The position numbers were made by a program, and so were the translations under genes. Of a stretch of 64,000 nucleotides of DNA, positions 1-10,720 are shown in pieces; the stretch's first letter is position 1, and the number at the start of each line of letters is the position of its first letter. This DNA is from Nannochloropsis oceanica. Taxonomy: Eukaryota > Sar > Eustigmatophyceae > Eustigmatales > Monodopsidaceae. Location of the stretch: assembly GCA_004519485.1 (NCBI GenBank), contig CP038119.1, forward strand, positions 496,001-560,000, in the 5' to 3' direction. The notes beneath the pieces were generated by a model. It did no database searches. It saw only the letters and a list, made by a program, of their open reading frames with translations, and was not told the origin of the DNA.

Positions 1-3000
1 GACGGCGCATCGAATTCCATAAGGCCCGCAAGCCCCAGAATGGCTTCATCTCCCTCTCCACCCCGATCACCTCCACCAACAGCAGCAGCAGCAGCAATAA
101 CGGCCTCGCCGCCGGCTCGAGCTCCAAGAAATCTAATGCCCGCGACGTAGGAGCGGCTGCCATAGGTTTACCAGCACCCGAAAAGGGCCTCTTTCCCGAG
201 TCAAAAATCCGCTCATTGATGTCTTGGGTCGGCGTGGGGAGGACAGGGCCAGGGCTGTACAATCTGGGCAACACCTGCTTCCTCAATGCGACCTTGCAAT
301 GCCTCGCATACATCCCCCCATTGGCTCAATATTTCATTGAAGGAGGAGGGTCATCATTGTCATTGTCCTCGTCCATGCAGCGTATTCCAGGTGGAGGTGG
401 TGGAGGAGGAGGAGGAGGAGGAGGGTGGCTAGGTCTCGTGCGTGACTTGATCGTGAACATGCACACAGGCCGAGGAAGCGGCAGCGATATAGGAGGCGGA
501 CGAGCAGGAGGAGAGAGCAGCCATCGCACGCACCACCACAGTCATAATCATTACCACTATCATCACCAGAAGCAGCAGCAACAGCAGGTCTCCTGCCGGG
601 AAGGCTCCCGGAGCCCCATCTCCCCCAAGGCGATCGTCGGCAACCTCAGAGCTCTGAATAAACACTTTCGGGTAGGCCGTCAAGAAGACGCGCATGAATT
701 TCTCCGGCACCTTATCGATGCCCTGCAGAATGCGTGCTTGAAAATCGCCAAGGTCAAGAGCAATGCTGGCCACCGGCTGGCGGAAACGACGTTTGTGCAC
801 CGGATTTTCGGCGGGTATCTCCGATCGCAGGTCAAGTGTACGGGTTGTGGGTTTGCTAGTGACACGTACGACAGCTTTTTGGATTTGTCGTTGGAGATTC
901 ATGGGAAGGTGGGGACCTTGGAGGAGGCCTTGGCCCGGTTCACGGCCGTGGAGACCCTGGACAAGGCGAACCGGTGGAGGTGCTCGAGTTGTAACCATCT
1001 GGTGTGTGCCAAGAAGCAGCTGACAGTGCACACAGCGCCAAATGTGTGTACTGTCCAATTGAAGCGGTTCATGTTTGGCTCCCGAAGCTCCAAGGTAGGT
1101 AAGGGGATCAGCTACCCCGAGGACTTGCGCCTGCCTGTCTCGGGGCCCGAGCGCGCGGCCGAGTACCGACTGGCCGGCGTGTTGGTGCACGCGGGGGCGA
1201 GTGTGAATATGGGTCACTATTTCTCCTTTGTTAAGGCGGGGAATGGCATGTGGTACGAGATGGATGACTCGCACGTGTCGCAGGTAGGGGTGCAGACCGT
1301 GTTGAGGCAGCACGCCTACCTTCTGTTTTACGTCAAGGTCGTCAAACCCGCCCTCCCTCCCTTCCTCCCTAATTTTACGGGAAAGAGAATGGCGGAGATG
1401 GAATCGGGATTAAAAAAGGAAGAGAAGAAGAAGGAGAAGAAGAAAAAGAAGGAGGAGGAGGACGACGTAGGGAAGGTGATGACTAAGAAGGAGAGGAAGG
1501 AGGAGAAGAAGGAGAAGAAGAAGGTGGCAGACAAGTCCAAGAGAAGAGCCGAGGCCAAGGAAGAGGAACAGAAGCAAGCCGCCGCCACCACTGCTACAGC
1601 AGCAGCAGCAGGGACCACCACCAGCACTACTACTGCCATTAGCAGTATTTGTAGCAGCAACAGCAGCAACAGTATTGTGGAGCAAAGGCTGGCCACCCCA
1701 GGGTGGAGCCAAGTGTTGGCGAAGATGAGAGAAGAAGACGCCCGAGCAGAAGACCCTACCAAGGATTTTATGGTCGGTTTGAGGGGGAAGGGGGGAAGGG
1801 AGGAAGACGAAGCGGGAAGACTGCTGAGCATGGTAGACCATTCGTGGGCGCAATGTAAGGACTTGGCGATGTTCATGCAACAGGCACGGGATGCGGAGGG
1901 AGGGAGGAAGGGGTGGAAGGAACGAGAGAGGGGCGATGATAAGAAAGGGGAGAAGGAGAAAGATAACTCAGGAATACAGCAGCAACAGGTTGTTGGTGAT
2001 CTGAAGATGAAAGAAGAGAGAGAAGAAGAGGAGGAGGAGAACGCGGCCGAGAAAGGAGAGTCTTCCTCGTCTTCCTCCTCGTCTTCCTCCTCCTCTTCTT
2101 CTCCTTCTGTGGGCAACACCACCGATGGCGATGATGCCGACGACCCCTACGATTCCTCCGCTTCAATCTCCTCCCCTTCCTCCGTCTCCTCCTCCTCATC
2201 AAGCACCTCCTCTTTCATTCCTGCCCTCGATATGGGTAAAATTGTCCTGGGTTATAATTTCGCAGGCAAGTTTTTCCGGACCCGCTTCTCACGTCGACGA
2301 TGGCAACGGACTTTTTCTCCCTGGGCACGGCATCAGCGGGAGGAGAAGGCTGCCCTTTCAGGGGAGAGGTGGGGAGAGGAGGGGGAGGAGGAGGAGGAAG
2401 GGGGTTCAGAGGTGGAGGAGGGAGGAAGGAAGAGTGACAAGAAGCTGAAGGAAAGTAAGGCCAAGCAAGGGATAGCAGCGGAGAGTGCTGTTGTCAAGAT
2501 GAAGGAGGAGGAGGAGGAGGAGGAGGAGGAGGAGGAGGAGGAGGAGGAGGAGGAGGAGGAGGAGGAGGAGGAGGAGGAGGAGGAGGAGGAGGAGGAGCAA
2601 GAATGCAAAGACGAAGAGACGGAGATTCATATTGATGGAAAAGAGGAGCTGAAGACGGCAGATCTTATTGAAATAGGTCGTAAATCACACATGCCGAGAA
2701 GCAGCAGCGGCAGCAGCAGCAGCACGGGCGCGATGCCCTCATCTTCTTCGTCCTCCATTTCTTCTTCTTTCGATTCCACCACTGCAACTGCGGTCGCAAC
2801 CTCCAGGGCCAAAAAAGAGAAAAGGACAGAAAACCCTGGACAAAGAGTGCTGCGACGGGATGAGGAAGCAATCGTGATGGTGCCACGATCTTTTCGAGGA
2901 GGAGGAGAGAAAAGGGAGGAAAGCAGGAAGAGGCAATTCGATCCCCGGGCGCTGCGAGCGATGAAGGATGCTTCTTTGAGTGATCTAGGTACGTAGTGGG

Positions 3001-3551
3001 GCAGGGAGAGGAGAAATTCAGGGCGTCAGCTATGTATTCATAGACCGAATGGATGAGAATAATCTATTTTCTTCACTTGGCCAGCGTGAGATACTCGAAG
3101 GACATGCGCATCGATTTATGCCTAATAGACACAAACTAATTTTTAACACTCTCACTTGCGACACTCCCATACAACACACACAGTTGGACAGTGGGACAAC
3201 ATGGACGAAGAGGAAGCAGCAGTCACCAAGGAGATGAATGAGGCACGAGACAAGGTCATCGCACAAACCAAGCGAGAGGAGAGAGTCCAGCGAGGTAAGA
3301 GGCAGCTTAGTGAGTATGCAGCGGCGGTCGTGGCCGGGAAGAAGAAGAAAGTCAAGGGACAAAAGGAGGGCGGGGAGGTATACGAGATTTTTGAGCATAG
3401 TGGCGGTGGTGATGGCGGAAAAAATAAAAGTAACCCGTTCGAGACGCGACAGATGGAGCTGCAGGAGCGAAAGAGGGGACCGGGGTCAGCTCCGGTGGGT
3501 GGAAACACAAGGGGAAGAGGGACACGAAGGGACAGGCCCTTGCAGTCGTAG
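1..3551 (+). CDS. Ubiquitin carboxyl-terminal hydrolase, USP36/USP42/UBP type (5' partial)
   Basis: This is a cysteine deubiquitinase of the USP family that removes ubiquitin from proteins. The reading frame is open from base 3, so the true start lies before the window. I read two exons, 3-2988 and 3184-3551, with a phase-1 intron (GTACGT...CACAG), giving about 1117 visible residues. The Cys box GLYNLGNTCFLNATLQCL has its nucleophile near base 276. Two CxxC zinc pairs (KCTGCG, RCSSC) follow, and the His box GHYFSF lies near base 1215. The lead-in FPESKI is typical of USP36/42. A 540-residue low-complexity tail (Lys/Glu, Ser, poly-Glu) follows. The second exon (WDNMDEEE, GKKKKVKG, NPFETRQ) resembles the conserved C-terminus of nucleolar USP36. 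A nucleolar role is inferred. Without splicing, the frame stops at 2996 and the conserved tail is lost. Confidence 0.9.
2505..2597 (+). repeat. Uninterrupted (GAG)31 microsatellite coding for poly-Glu
   Basis: There are 31 identical GAG codons inside the disordered tail of the USP gene. No synonymous GAA interrupts the run, which suggests recent expansion by slippage rather than an old, selected acidic tract. Confidence 0.95.
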
Positions 3552-3654
3552 TAGACAGAAGAAAGATGAAGAACCGCTAGAAGGGGGAAAAGTTAAGAAA
3601 TTTCATATTTGGTCACTTTTCGAGGATTTGTTTGTTTTTTCCATTCTTGGCTCC

Positions 3655-3985
3655 CAATCGGGCCACAAGAATTTGTTGCATATTCATCCCTTATTATTGT
3701 CCGAGTTTTACTAGCGACTTTGACAGATTTTTTGATCAGGCAAAGTCCCCGGACGGCCCACACAGGGCCAGGAGGAGAAGGGGGAGGAGGACTAAAAAGG
3801 AGGTCAGAGGGAAGGCTACACATAGAGTGTCCGCATATCTTGCCGCGGTTGACCAAACCGGAGATCATGGGGACGAGCTTCTCCACGGACCATACTCCTG
3901 TACACCCGTAGGATGTTACGTGCCCCATTGCCGTCCCAGGACACGAGCTGTTCACAGGTGTCACACCAATACAGTCCTCGGATGG
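3655..3985 (-). mobile_element. Fanzor/TnpB-like element, 3' terminal fragment (copy A)
   Basis: Bases 3816-3980 on the minus strand encode the last 54 residues of a protein ending in a stop. The motif CDTCEQLVSWDGNGARNIL matches the zinc-ribbon plus third RuvC motif (C-x2-C...RDxNAARNI) at the C-terminus of TnpB and its eukaryotic relatives, Fanzor. In this copy the Arg before the catalytic-type Asp is Trp. The same protein end and the next roughly 120 noncoding bases recur in inverted orientation at 54597-54890, about nine in ten bases matching by eye. The upstream part of the nuclease is missing and replaced by GGA-rich DNA. This is a dead fragment of a DNA transposon. Assignment rests on the motif and on the repeat; the family name is inferred. 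Confidence 0.6.
3716..3747 (-). other. Conserved 32-nt hairpin 3' of the Fanzor-like stop (copy A)
   Basis: On the minus strand a 13-position stem (11 pairs) begins GACTTTG and ends CAAAGTC around a CAAAAA loop. The partner copy at 54830-54861 has the same loop. One inner pair is A-T here and G-C there, and a neighbouring pair exists only in the other copy. A nearby smaller hairpin, GGCCC-TGTGT-GGGCC, is shared too. In known Fanzor and TnpB elements the guide RNA comes from this 3' end, so a guide scaffold or element-end signal is possible but untested. Confidence 0.5.
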
Positions 3986-3989
3986 CCCG

Positions 3990-4690
3990 CCCATGACCTC
4001 CTCCTCCTCCTCTGCCTCGTCCTCCTCTGCCTCGTCCTCCTCCTCCTCCTCCGCCTCCTCCTTCCCCTCCTCCTCCTCCTCTGCTTCCACCGCCTCCGCC
4101 CCCTCCTCCCCTTTCCCTTCCTCCTCCTCCCCCTTCTCCTCCTCCTCCTCCTGCTTCTCCTCCCCCTCTGCTTCCACCGCCTTTTCCTCCTCCTCCCCTT
4201 CCCCTTCCACCCCCTCCTCGTCTCCCTCCTCCTCCCCCTCTCCACATACCCCTTCTTCTGTCCTATTCTTCTGGTCTTCCGCTTCGAGGCTTCTTCGCTA
4301 ATCTTCTAGTCGGTTGTTGCGTCTGTAGTATGGGCGTCTTCTTGCGCTCTTCTTCTTCTTCATACGGGGTTCTGGATTTCTTAGTCTTGGAGTACTTCTA
4401 CTACTCTCTTCCTCTTTAGGTCTTTTTCCTCTCCTTCCTTCTGGTAGTTTTTCTCTCCTGCCTCTCACCCTGCTGTGTTTCGTCTTCCTCTTCCTGATTC
4501 CTCTTCTCTCCACTCGTCTTACTACTCACTCCTCCTCTCTCCTCCTCATCTCCTTCTCCTTCTCCCCCTCTTTCTCCTCCTCCACCCTCCTCCTCCTCCT
4601 CCTCCTCCTCCTCCTCCTGCCCCTCTTTCCCCTCGTCCTTCCCCTCGTCCTCCCCCTCCTTCCCCTCCCCCTCTTCCTCCTCGTGGGAGC
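3990..4690. repeat. Long CCT/CCCT polypyrimidine microsatellite
   Basis: This is a nearly pure pyrimidine plus strand of CCT and TCC triplets with scattered CTG, densest at 4000-4250 and 4510-4680. It starts right where copy A of the Fanzor-like fragment loses homology. Open frames across it (poly-Ser, poly-Leu, poly-Arg, poly-Gly) are composition artefacts. I see no gene. Confidence 0.85.
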
Positions 4691-5714
4691 GCCCTCACTA
4701 TCTTTCTCTTTCCCTTCTCCCCCTCTTGCAAGTGCCGCACGGATTCTGGCAATGGTTGCACGTGCTCGTGTTGCCTTTTCTCCGGGTAAAGAGAGTAAAG
4801 TCGGGATTCCTCTCGTTCCCCCTCCTCCTCCTCCTCCTGTAGCTGCCTGGGCTCGTGCTTCTGCGACTGCCACCCGTATGGTCAGCTGTGTGCCGGCGGC
4901 TGCTGCTGCTTCCGTAGCCCCTGTTCTTTTCCCTCCTCTTCCTCCCCCTCCTCCTTCCCATCCTCCAACTGCCGGTGTTGATGCTGGTGCTGATGTTGCA
5001 CTGGCTCCCACATATCCCTTCCCTATCATGATGAACCTGTCTTCTTACCATACCCATGCCCAGGGAAACAGGAAGGTGGAGGGTAGTTCTGCACGATTGA
5101 GTTCGATCTCTACTTGATGATAGTCCTCTCCCCACCGATCCGCAATCTTTGCCGCTACATGCCGATGGTCATGTACACGCTCCTAAATGTCGAATCAAAC
5201 AAAACATATACATAGTTGGTATATATTATACAAGCATATATATACAAAATATATGATATCTCGGTCCATCCAAAGCCATGTCCATCCGTGGTCCAACTCG
5301 ATCTAAAGACAAGAGGATTGCCTAAACTTCCTCGACTTCCATCTTCCCCGTGAGACAATACATATACACGCCTTGTTTTTCTCGTACCACTTATCAGTCC
5401 GGGAACACTTGACCTGCCTTTCCCGATTCCCATATTTCATTTGGAATGCCCATGACTATTTCTGCTTCTCTCACTCTTACCGCTGCTGCTCTCTCTGCTG
5501 TCATGGTACTGCTGCCAGAGATGTTTGTCGCAGCACTACTTATACTGCAGCAGCAGCTGCTGCTGCTAGCAAGATCAGAGAACCTTCCTTCTACCCTATA
5601 CAAAGTAACACAGACACTCTCACACACATACGCTTCCAGAGATAATTGCATACTTGCTCTTTCGCCCTCCCCCCCTCCTTCCCCCCCTCCTCCCCCCCCT
5701 CCCTCCTTCCCCCT
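4691..5714. other. Intergenic, low complexity, no gene seen
   Basis: The stretch holds pyrimidine-rich simple sequence to about 5000, a short AT-rich part near 5200-5270 with TATATA runs, and CCCCTCC tracts at 5665-5710. No conserved protein motif was found on either strand. Confidence 0.6.
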
Positions 5715-6943
5715 TTATCTGATTCCACCAAATGTCCCAGATGAGGAGCGAGCCATGCTGATGGTGTTGAGAGGAGGAGGCAAGATGCCTTTTCCCACGA
5801 ATTGCTTTTGCTTGTCTGAGGAAAAGATGGTGGAAAGGAGAGATCGATAAATACATGAATGATAAATAGCGACATGAAAAAGTGGAGTGAGCGGATATGG
5901 CAAGCCCAACACCCTCCTGGCTTTTCTTCCCTCCCTCCCTCCCTCCCTCCCTCCCTCCCTCCCTACCTTGTGGCTGGCCCATGATCTCCCAAAACCGGAG
6001 GGTCTCGCGGCTGCTGAGACAACTGTCATCCCGTCCGGGGACTGAGGGATGGAGGGAGAGAGAGGAGGGTTAGTCAGTGAGTATGGGCAGAAGTGTGTTG
6101 GACTGCAGTAGGTCGAGGAGGGAAGGGAGGGAGGGGAGGGAGGGGAGGTTGACGGTACGAGGACTCGCCAGTGCCTGTGCGACATACAAAAGGGGAGAAG
6201 CAGGGAGGACAAGAGGGAGGGATATAGAGAGCGAGGTAGGGAGGGAAGGAGGGCGCTCTGTACCTGGTCGAGGTGGAGGAATCGCGCCGTGTGTCCTTTG
6301 AGCTCCTTGATCTTGGCCATGGAGGGGTACTTCCAAAGGCTGAGGGAGCGAGGGAAGGAGGGAGGGATGGAGGGAGGGAGGGAGGGAGGATCAAAAAAAG
6401 CAAACATCATCGTGTAGGGGCATTAAAAAGGGTTTAACATGAGAAGGGAGGGAGGGAGGGAGGGAGGGAGGGAGGGGACATACCAGAGTTGGTTTCCCGA
6501 GAAGCCGTGGGAGGAGACGAGCTCCTTGTTGTGCTGGGACCAGAGCAAGGCACAGACCTGTCGCGAAATTAAGGGTAATGTGATTAGATTGGCACCGCGT
6601 GTAATTTTATGTAATGTTATTAGATTGGTACCGCGTGTAATGTAATAAGATTGGTATTGCGTGGAAGTAGACTCATCATTCATTGTGTGGTGATAATGAC
6701 ATAAGGATTAGATTGAGGGCAATAAATAGACGACTACTTTCACAGACCGATTTGTGTGCGGATCATGCTGGCCAGAGAGAGGAGGAAGCAAGGAAAGATG
6801 GAAGGGAGGGAGAAAGGGAGGGAGGGAGGGAGGGCTTGCCTACCTGACTGCCAGTGTCCACGCTGTTGAGGAGGGAGCCTGTGTAGGTGTTCCAAAACTT
6901 GATGGTACGATCGAGAGTCCCTCCCCCCGAGGCGAGGAGGCGA
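5715..6943 (-). pseudogene. CDC20/FZR (CDH1) type APC/C activator, 5'-truncated copy
   Basis: Five minus-strand exons can be read: 6943-6844, 6557-6484, 6339-6264, 6041-5967 and 5815-5715, all with GT-AG borders and matching phases. They give the last WD40 repeats of the family: [62 protein letters not shown], then ETLRFWEIMGQ and a final GGIR. The Ile-Arg tail is the APC/C-binding signature of CDC20 and CDH1. The C-box and first WD repeats are absent from 6944-7353, where the next gene starts. In exon 4, four bases appear to be missing between AAA and ETLRFW (the usual motif is AAADETLRFW), which shifts frame. Retained introns point to a segmental copy, not a retrocopy. A sequencing gap in a live gene is the alternative. 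Confidence 0.75.
6420..6480. repeat. GGGA tandem repeat in an intron of the CDC20-like fragment
   Basis: A run of GGGA units lies at 6445-6476. Similar GGGA or CCCT runs lie at 5930-5964, 6358-6390 and 6800-6835. All sit in the introns of the CDC20-like copy, next to splice sites. Confidence 0.85.
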
Positions 6944-7353
6944 CTGAGGCTTTCCTATGCTTGTGCTACCTGGGCGTTTGACAACTTCTCCGCACCACTG
7001 TACGACGTCTATATGATAAAGATAACATGTAGGAAGCCATATCTTCGCCTGATCAAGGCTCGGGAATCAAAGGAAGTAGAAGGTGCACTATTGCTGCTCC
7101 CTATCGCAAAAACTTAATGCATTCACTCCTCCTCTCTCCTCCCATCCTTTTCTGCCCGACGACAGAAAGCCAGCCAGACGCGCACGAGAGGGAAGAGGAG
7201 AGGATGGCTAGTTGAACGCATTGAGGGCTACCAGCAACTCCTCGTCAAAACCACCCCCTGCCTCGTTTTGTCGCGCGCAACCGACAAGTTTCAACGTCTC
7301 CCTCCCCCATCTGCACCTCACTAGCCACCAAACTCAGCTGCTAGCTATCCGCA
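6944..7353. other. Intergenic, presumed promoter of the ELM2-SANT-PHD gene
   Basis: No WD40 coding sequence is present on the minus strand here, so the CDC20-like copy ends at 6943. The right half is likely 5' UTR and promoter of the plus-strand gene starting at 7354. I see no clear TATA element. Confidence 0.45.
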
Positions 7354-10300
7354 ATGGTGACAACAGGCGAAGGCGGTGAGATCGCCATGCTACGGACCTT
7401 GCCAGGCCGAGATCGTTCAAGCTTGGGCTCCTCTTCCTCTCCCTCGCGCAGGCGGAGAACAGTGACGTCCTCGTCTGTCTCCCCCAGTACGCATCGCAAC
7501 CGCTCCAGTACCAGTAGCAGCAGTGGGAACAGCAGCAGTGGTACTGTCACTGGAAGTGGTAACAGCAGTAGCAATGAGGAAGAAGAAGGACAGCAGCAGT
7601 GCGATGGCGCTAATGCCTCCTTCCCTTCCCATCAAGTAGTTCCACCGCAAGAAGCGATAGAAGCAGGAGCAGCAATGGCAGCAGCACCAGCACCAGGAGC
7701 CGTCCCGCTCGCAGCAGGCGGAGGAGTAGGACAAACCACGGCACTTTCTTCTCCCGTGCGTGTTTCTCGTGATCGAGGCGGGATGGCGGTGGTGGGGTTG
7801 GAAGGGAAGGAACGCGATCAAGAACAGCAGCACCAGGAGCACCAGGAGCAGCTGCAGAGCGTGGTAGAAGAGCAGCACCACCAGGAGCAGCTGCAAGCTG
7901 GAAGTGGGAAGACTGGAGTGACCGCTAGCCCCGTCCGTCGTAGTCAGACACAAGCAGCCATGCTGGTGGACGGAGGGAAAGGAGGAATAGAAAGAGGTGG
8001 AGGGGAGGAAGGTGCGGAGGACGCTTCCTTGGTCATTCTTCCGCATGCTCCCAGGATAGGGCCCATGTACCAGGTGTTGGATGAAAGCTTGCCGGTTTGT
8101 CACCCCCTCCTTCCTGCTACTGCTGGAACTGCTGCTGCTGCCGCTGCTGCTGCCGTATGTTCGCGCGTAGGAGAAGTGGCCCGGAAGGGGTTGATTTGGA
8201 GCTCGCGTGACGTGGAGGAGGATCAAGCACAGGCGTTAATGGAGGGCTTGATGCAGATGCATGGCAGTAGCAGCAGTAGTAGCAGCAGCGTCTGTAGCAG
8301 CGATAGTGGTGGTGGTGGTAGCGGTAGTGGTTCAGGGAGGGGGCCTGAAAAAGGAATTGAAAGAGGGGGGGTGGGGGACGAGGGGGTAGAGGTCGGGTGG
8401 GTTGTGCTGAGGGCGACGGGGAGCGTGGCGAAGGCGATGGCGGCTGCTGTCGATTATAGTGAGCGGGCAGCGTGGAGAGAAGAGGAGGAGACGACGTTTT
8501 TGGAGGGGATGAATGAGTACGACAAGAACTTTAAGAAGATTCAGGTAAGCCCCTCCCTCCATCCCCTCCCTCCCTTCCCCGAACACACAAAGGGACCACC
8601 GGAAGCAAAGCGGCAGCTACAGGATGGACTGACACTCCCTCCCTCTCCCCCTGCCCTTCCTGCCTCCTTCCCTCCTTAAGGCCCTCCTCCCAGGTCGAAC
8701 CCTCAAAGAGGTCATCGCGTATTTCTACCTCTGGAAGCAAGGCCACAGCTACCGGGAGTGGAAAGCCAACCGACCTCTGCAGTACGTGGAGCAGGCCATC
8801 CCCGACTACCATGCCGACGTCTGCGATGTAGGCCCCCATTCCCCCCCCTTCCCTCTCCCCTCCCTCCCTTCATTCCCCAATCATTCGCCGCGTCCTTGAT
8901 GTTCCTTTCTTTTTTTCTATTGCTCCTGGCTGCTTCTTGGTAACAACGGAAAATGGGAAAGGCAGGACAGTTGAAGGGTGCGACACATCTCATTCCCTTC
9001 CTTACCCCTTCCCTCCCCGCCCTCCATCCTTTAGATGTGCGAGCGCCCGGGGGACCTGCTCTGCTGCGACACGTGCAACCTTGCCTTCCACATGCAGTGC
9101 CTGGGCCTGGACGACCAGGACGACGTGCCGGAGGACTTCAGGTACGTCCCCCTCCTCCTGCCTACCCTCCTTCCCTCCTGCGCCGTGCTAGCAGGCTGCA
9201 ACTCGACCAAGCGCTTTCTGATGTCAAGTGCTTGGTCTTGGGTTTTATGGGCCGGGAGACGGTGTGCCGGAGGACCTGAGGGAGGTTCGCAGGGAGGGAG
9301 GGAAAGTAGGCGGTAATGATGCGCAGGGTAGACAGTCAATCGATCGAGCATTCAATTGTGACATCATCCTTACTTCCTCTATCCCCCACCTACCCTTAGC
9401 TGCTCCCAATGCCTCGAGCAATATAGCACCGATCAAGAGCGGGAGCGAGCGAAGCGATGGGTGGAGACCCAGGTGAAGAAGGTCCAAGTGCTGCGGGAGA
9501 AGGAGCTGCAGAAGCTCGAGGGGGCTCCCGCGGGTTATATCGGGCGGAGACGGACGAAAGGTACGTGGGGAGGGGGAGGGAGACAGGGAGAGAGGGCGAG
9601 AAGATTCGCACGCGTTCAGGTAGCGAGTGAACTACGTCCCCGACAGGACGATCAGGTGGGTTTGGACCTGATGGGGTTGAATCAGATGGGTCTGAAATAT
9701 GATCACGCCTTCCAGCCAGGTGCGTCAGACGAAGCAGCTGCGGGCCAGCACCTGAGCCTGAGCCTGAGCGATGGGAGCGACCGATGATGGGGGCGAGAAT
9801 GGCCCGTTTGTGGCTACCTCCAGTTTGTTGCAGAAATGCAGTCGATCCGATCATTTGTTGTGGCCCATCTGGCGACTGGATGGCGACCAAGCGAAAGTAT
9901 TAAGCCTATCTTGTGCTGGCCTTCTGGAAATGAAGGCGATGAGTCTCAAGCCACAGTACAAAAAATTTTCACTTACACAGGTTACCCCCTTCCTCTGCCC
10001 ACCTCCCTTCCTCCTTTCTCCCCACACTCATTCACAGCCAGCCAATCCAAACGAGGCCAGAAGCGAAAGCGCGAAGATTGTAATTCCCACTCCTCCTCTC
10101 CCTCCGCTACCAGTACTGGCAACAGCCCCAGCAATGGGCCCACTAATGGCAGCAGCAGCAGCAGCAGCGGCAGCGGCAACAACAACAGCAGCAACAACAA
10201 CAGCACCATTCCCAACCCAGTCAACCCCGTCCTCCCCGTCTCTGCCTCCCTGTTTTCCCCCTCTTCACTTTCTTCTTCTACCTCCTCTTCTTCCCCCCCC

Positions 10301-10720
10301 TCCTCCCCCAACCACACCACACATCTCGCCCCCGCCACTGCTACTACTGCTGCTGCTCCTCCTTCTGCTGGCATTGTAGGAGGAGCAGGAGCAGAAGCGG
10401 GACGACGAACCATCGCTGGCCGCTCCTCAGGTATCGTTGAGATGGACGAGAAGAAGGAGCGCCCTCTCGTCCCCCCTCCTTCCACACGCAGCAGCAGCGG
10501 AAGGAGCATTGTCGGTGAAAGCCTTTGTTCGCTGGGCGGTGAGCGGCATGATTTCCCCCTACCTCTTTCCTCCTCTTCCTCCACTCCTCCCTCTTCCTTC
10601 ACCTCTTCCTCCTCCTCCTTCTTGTCCTCGTCTTCCAAGACTTCTAATGTAGGCACGCCTTCAGCGGCAACAGGACCACCACGACGGAGCGGCGCACCCC
10701 GAGCCGCTGCAGCCAAGTAG
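7354..10720 (+). CDS. ELM2-SANT-PHD domain chromatin protein
   Basis: This is probably a subunit of a histone deacetylase corepressor, because ELM2-SANT pairs in MTA, MIER and CoREST bind HDAC1/2. That role is inferred. Supported exons are 7354-8544, 8681-8827, 9035-9141 and 9400-9560. The first encodes Ser/Gly/Gln-rich sequence, an ELM2-like segment (PRIGPMYQVLDE) and the start of a SANT domain (EEETTFLEGMNEYDKNFKKI). The SANT domain ends in exon 2 (LLPGRTLKEVIAYFYLWKQ). Exons 2-4 make a PHD finger (CDMCERPGDLLCCDTC, FHMQC, CSQC). After 9560 the joins are unclear. A frame open from about 9834 to the stop at 10718-10720 encodes a basic patch (KRGQKRKRED) and Ser/Pro-rich tail and likely ends the gene. 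Confidence 0.8.

Noticed and set aside
429-1313. A 294-codon minus-strand frame opposite the USP domain
   Set aside because: It is a shadow of the conserved sense gene with no family motif of its own.
3632-4309. Long poly-Ser, poly-Leu, poly-Arg and poly-Gly open frames
   Set aside because: They come from the CCT/GGA microsatellite, which lacks stops in several frames.
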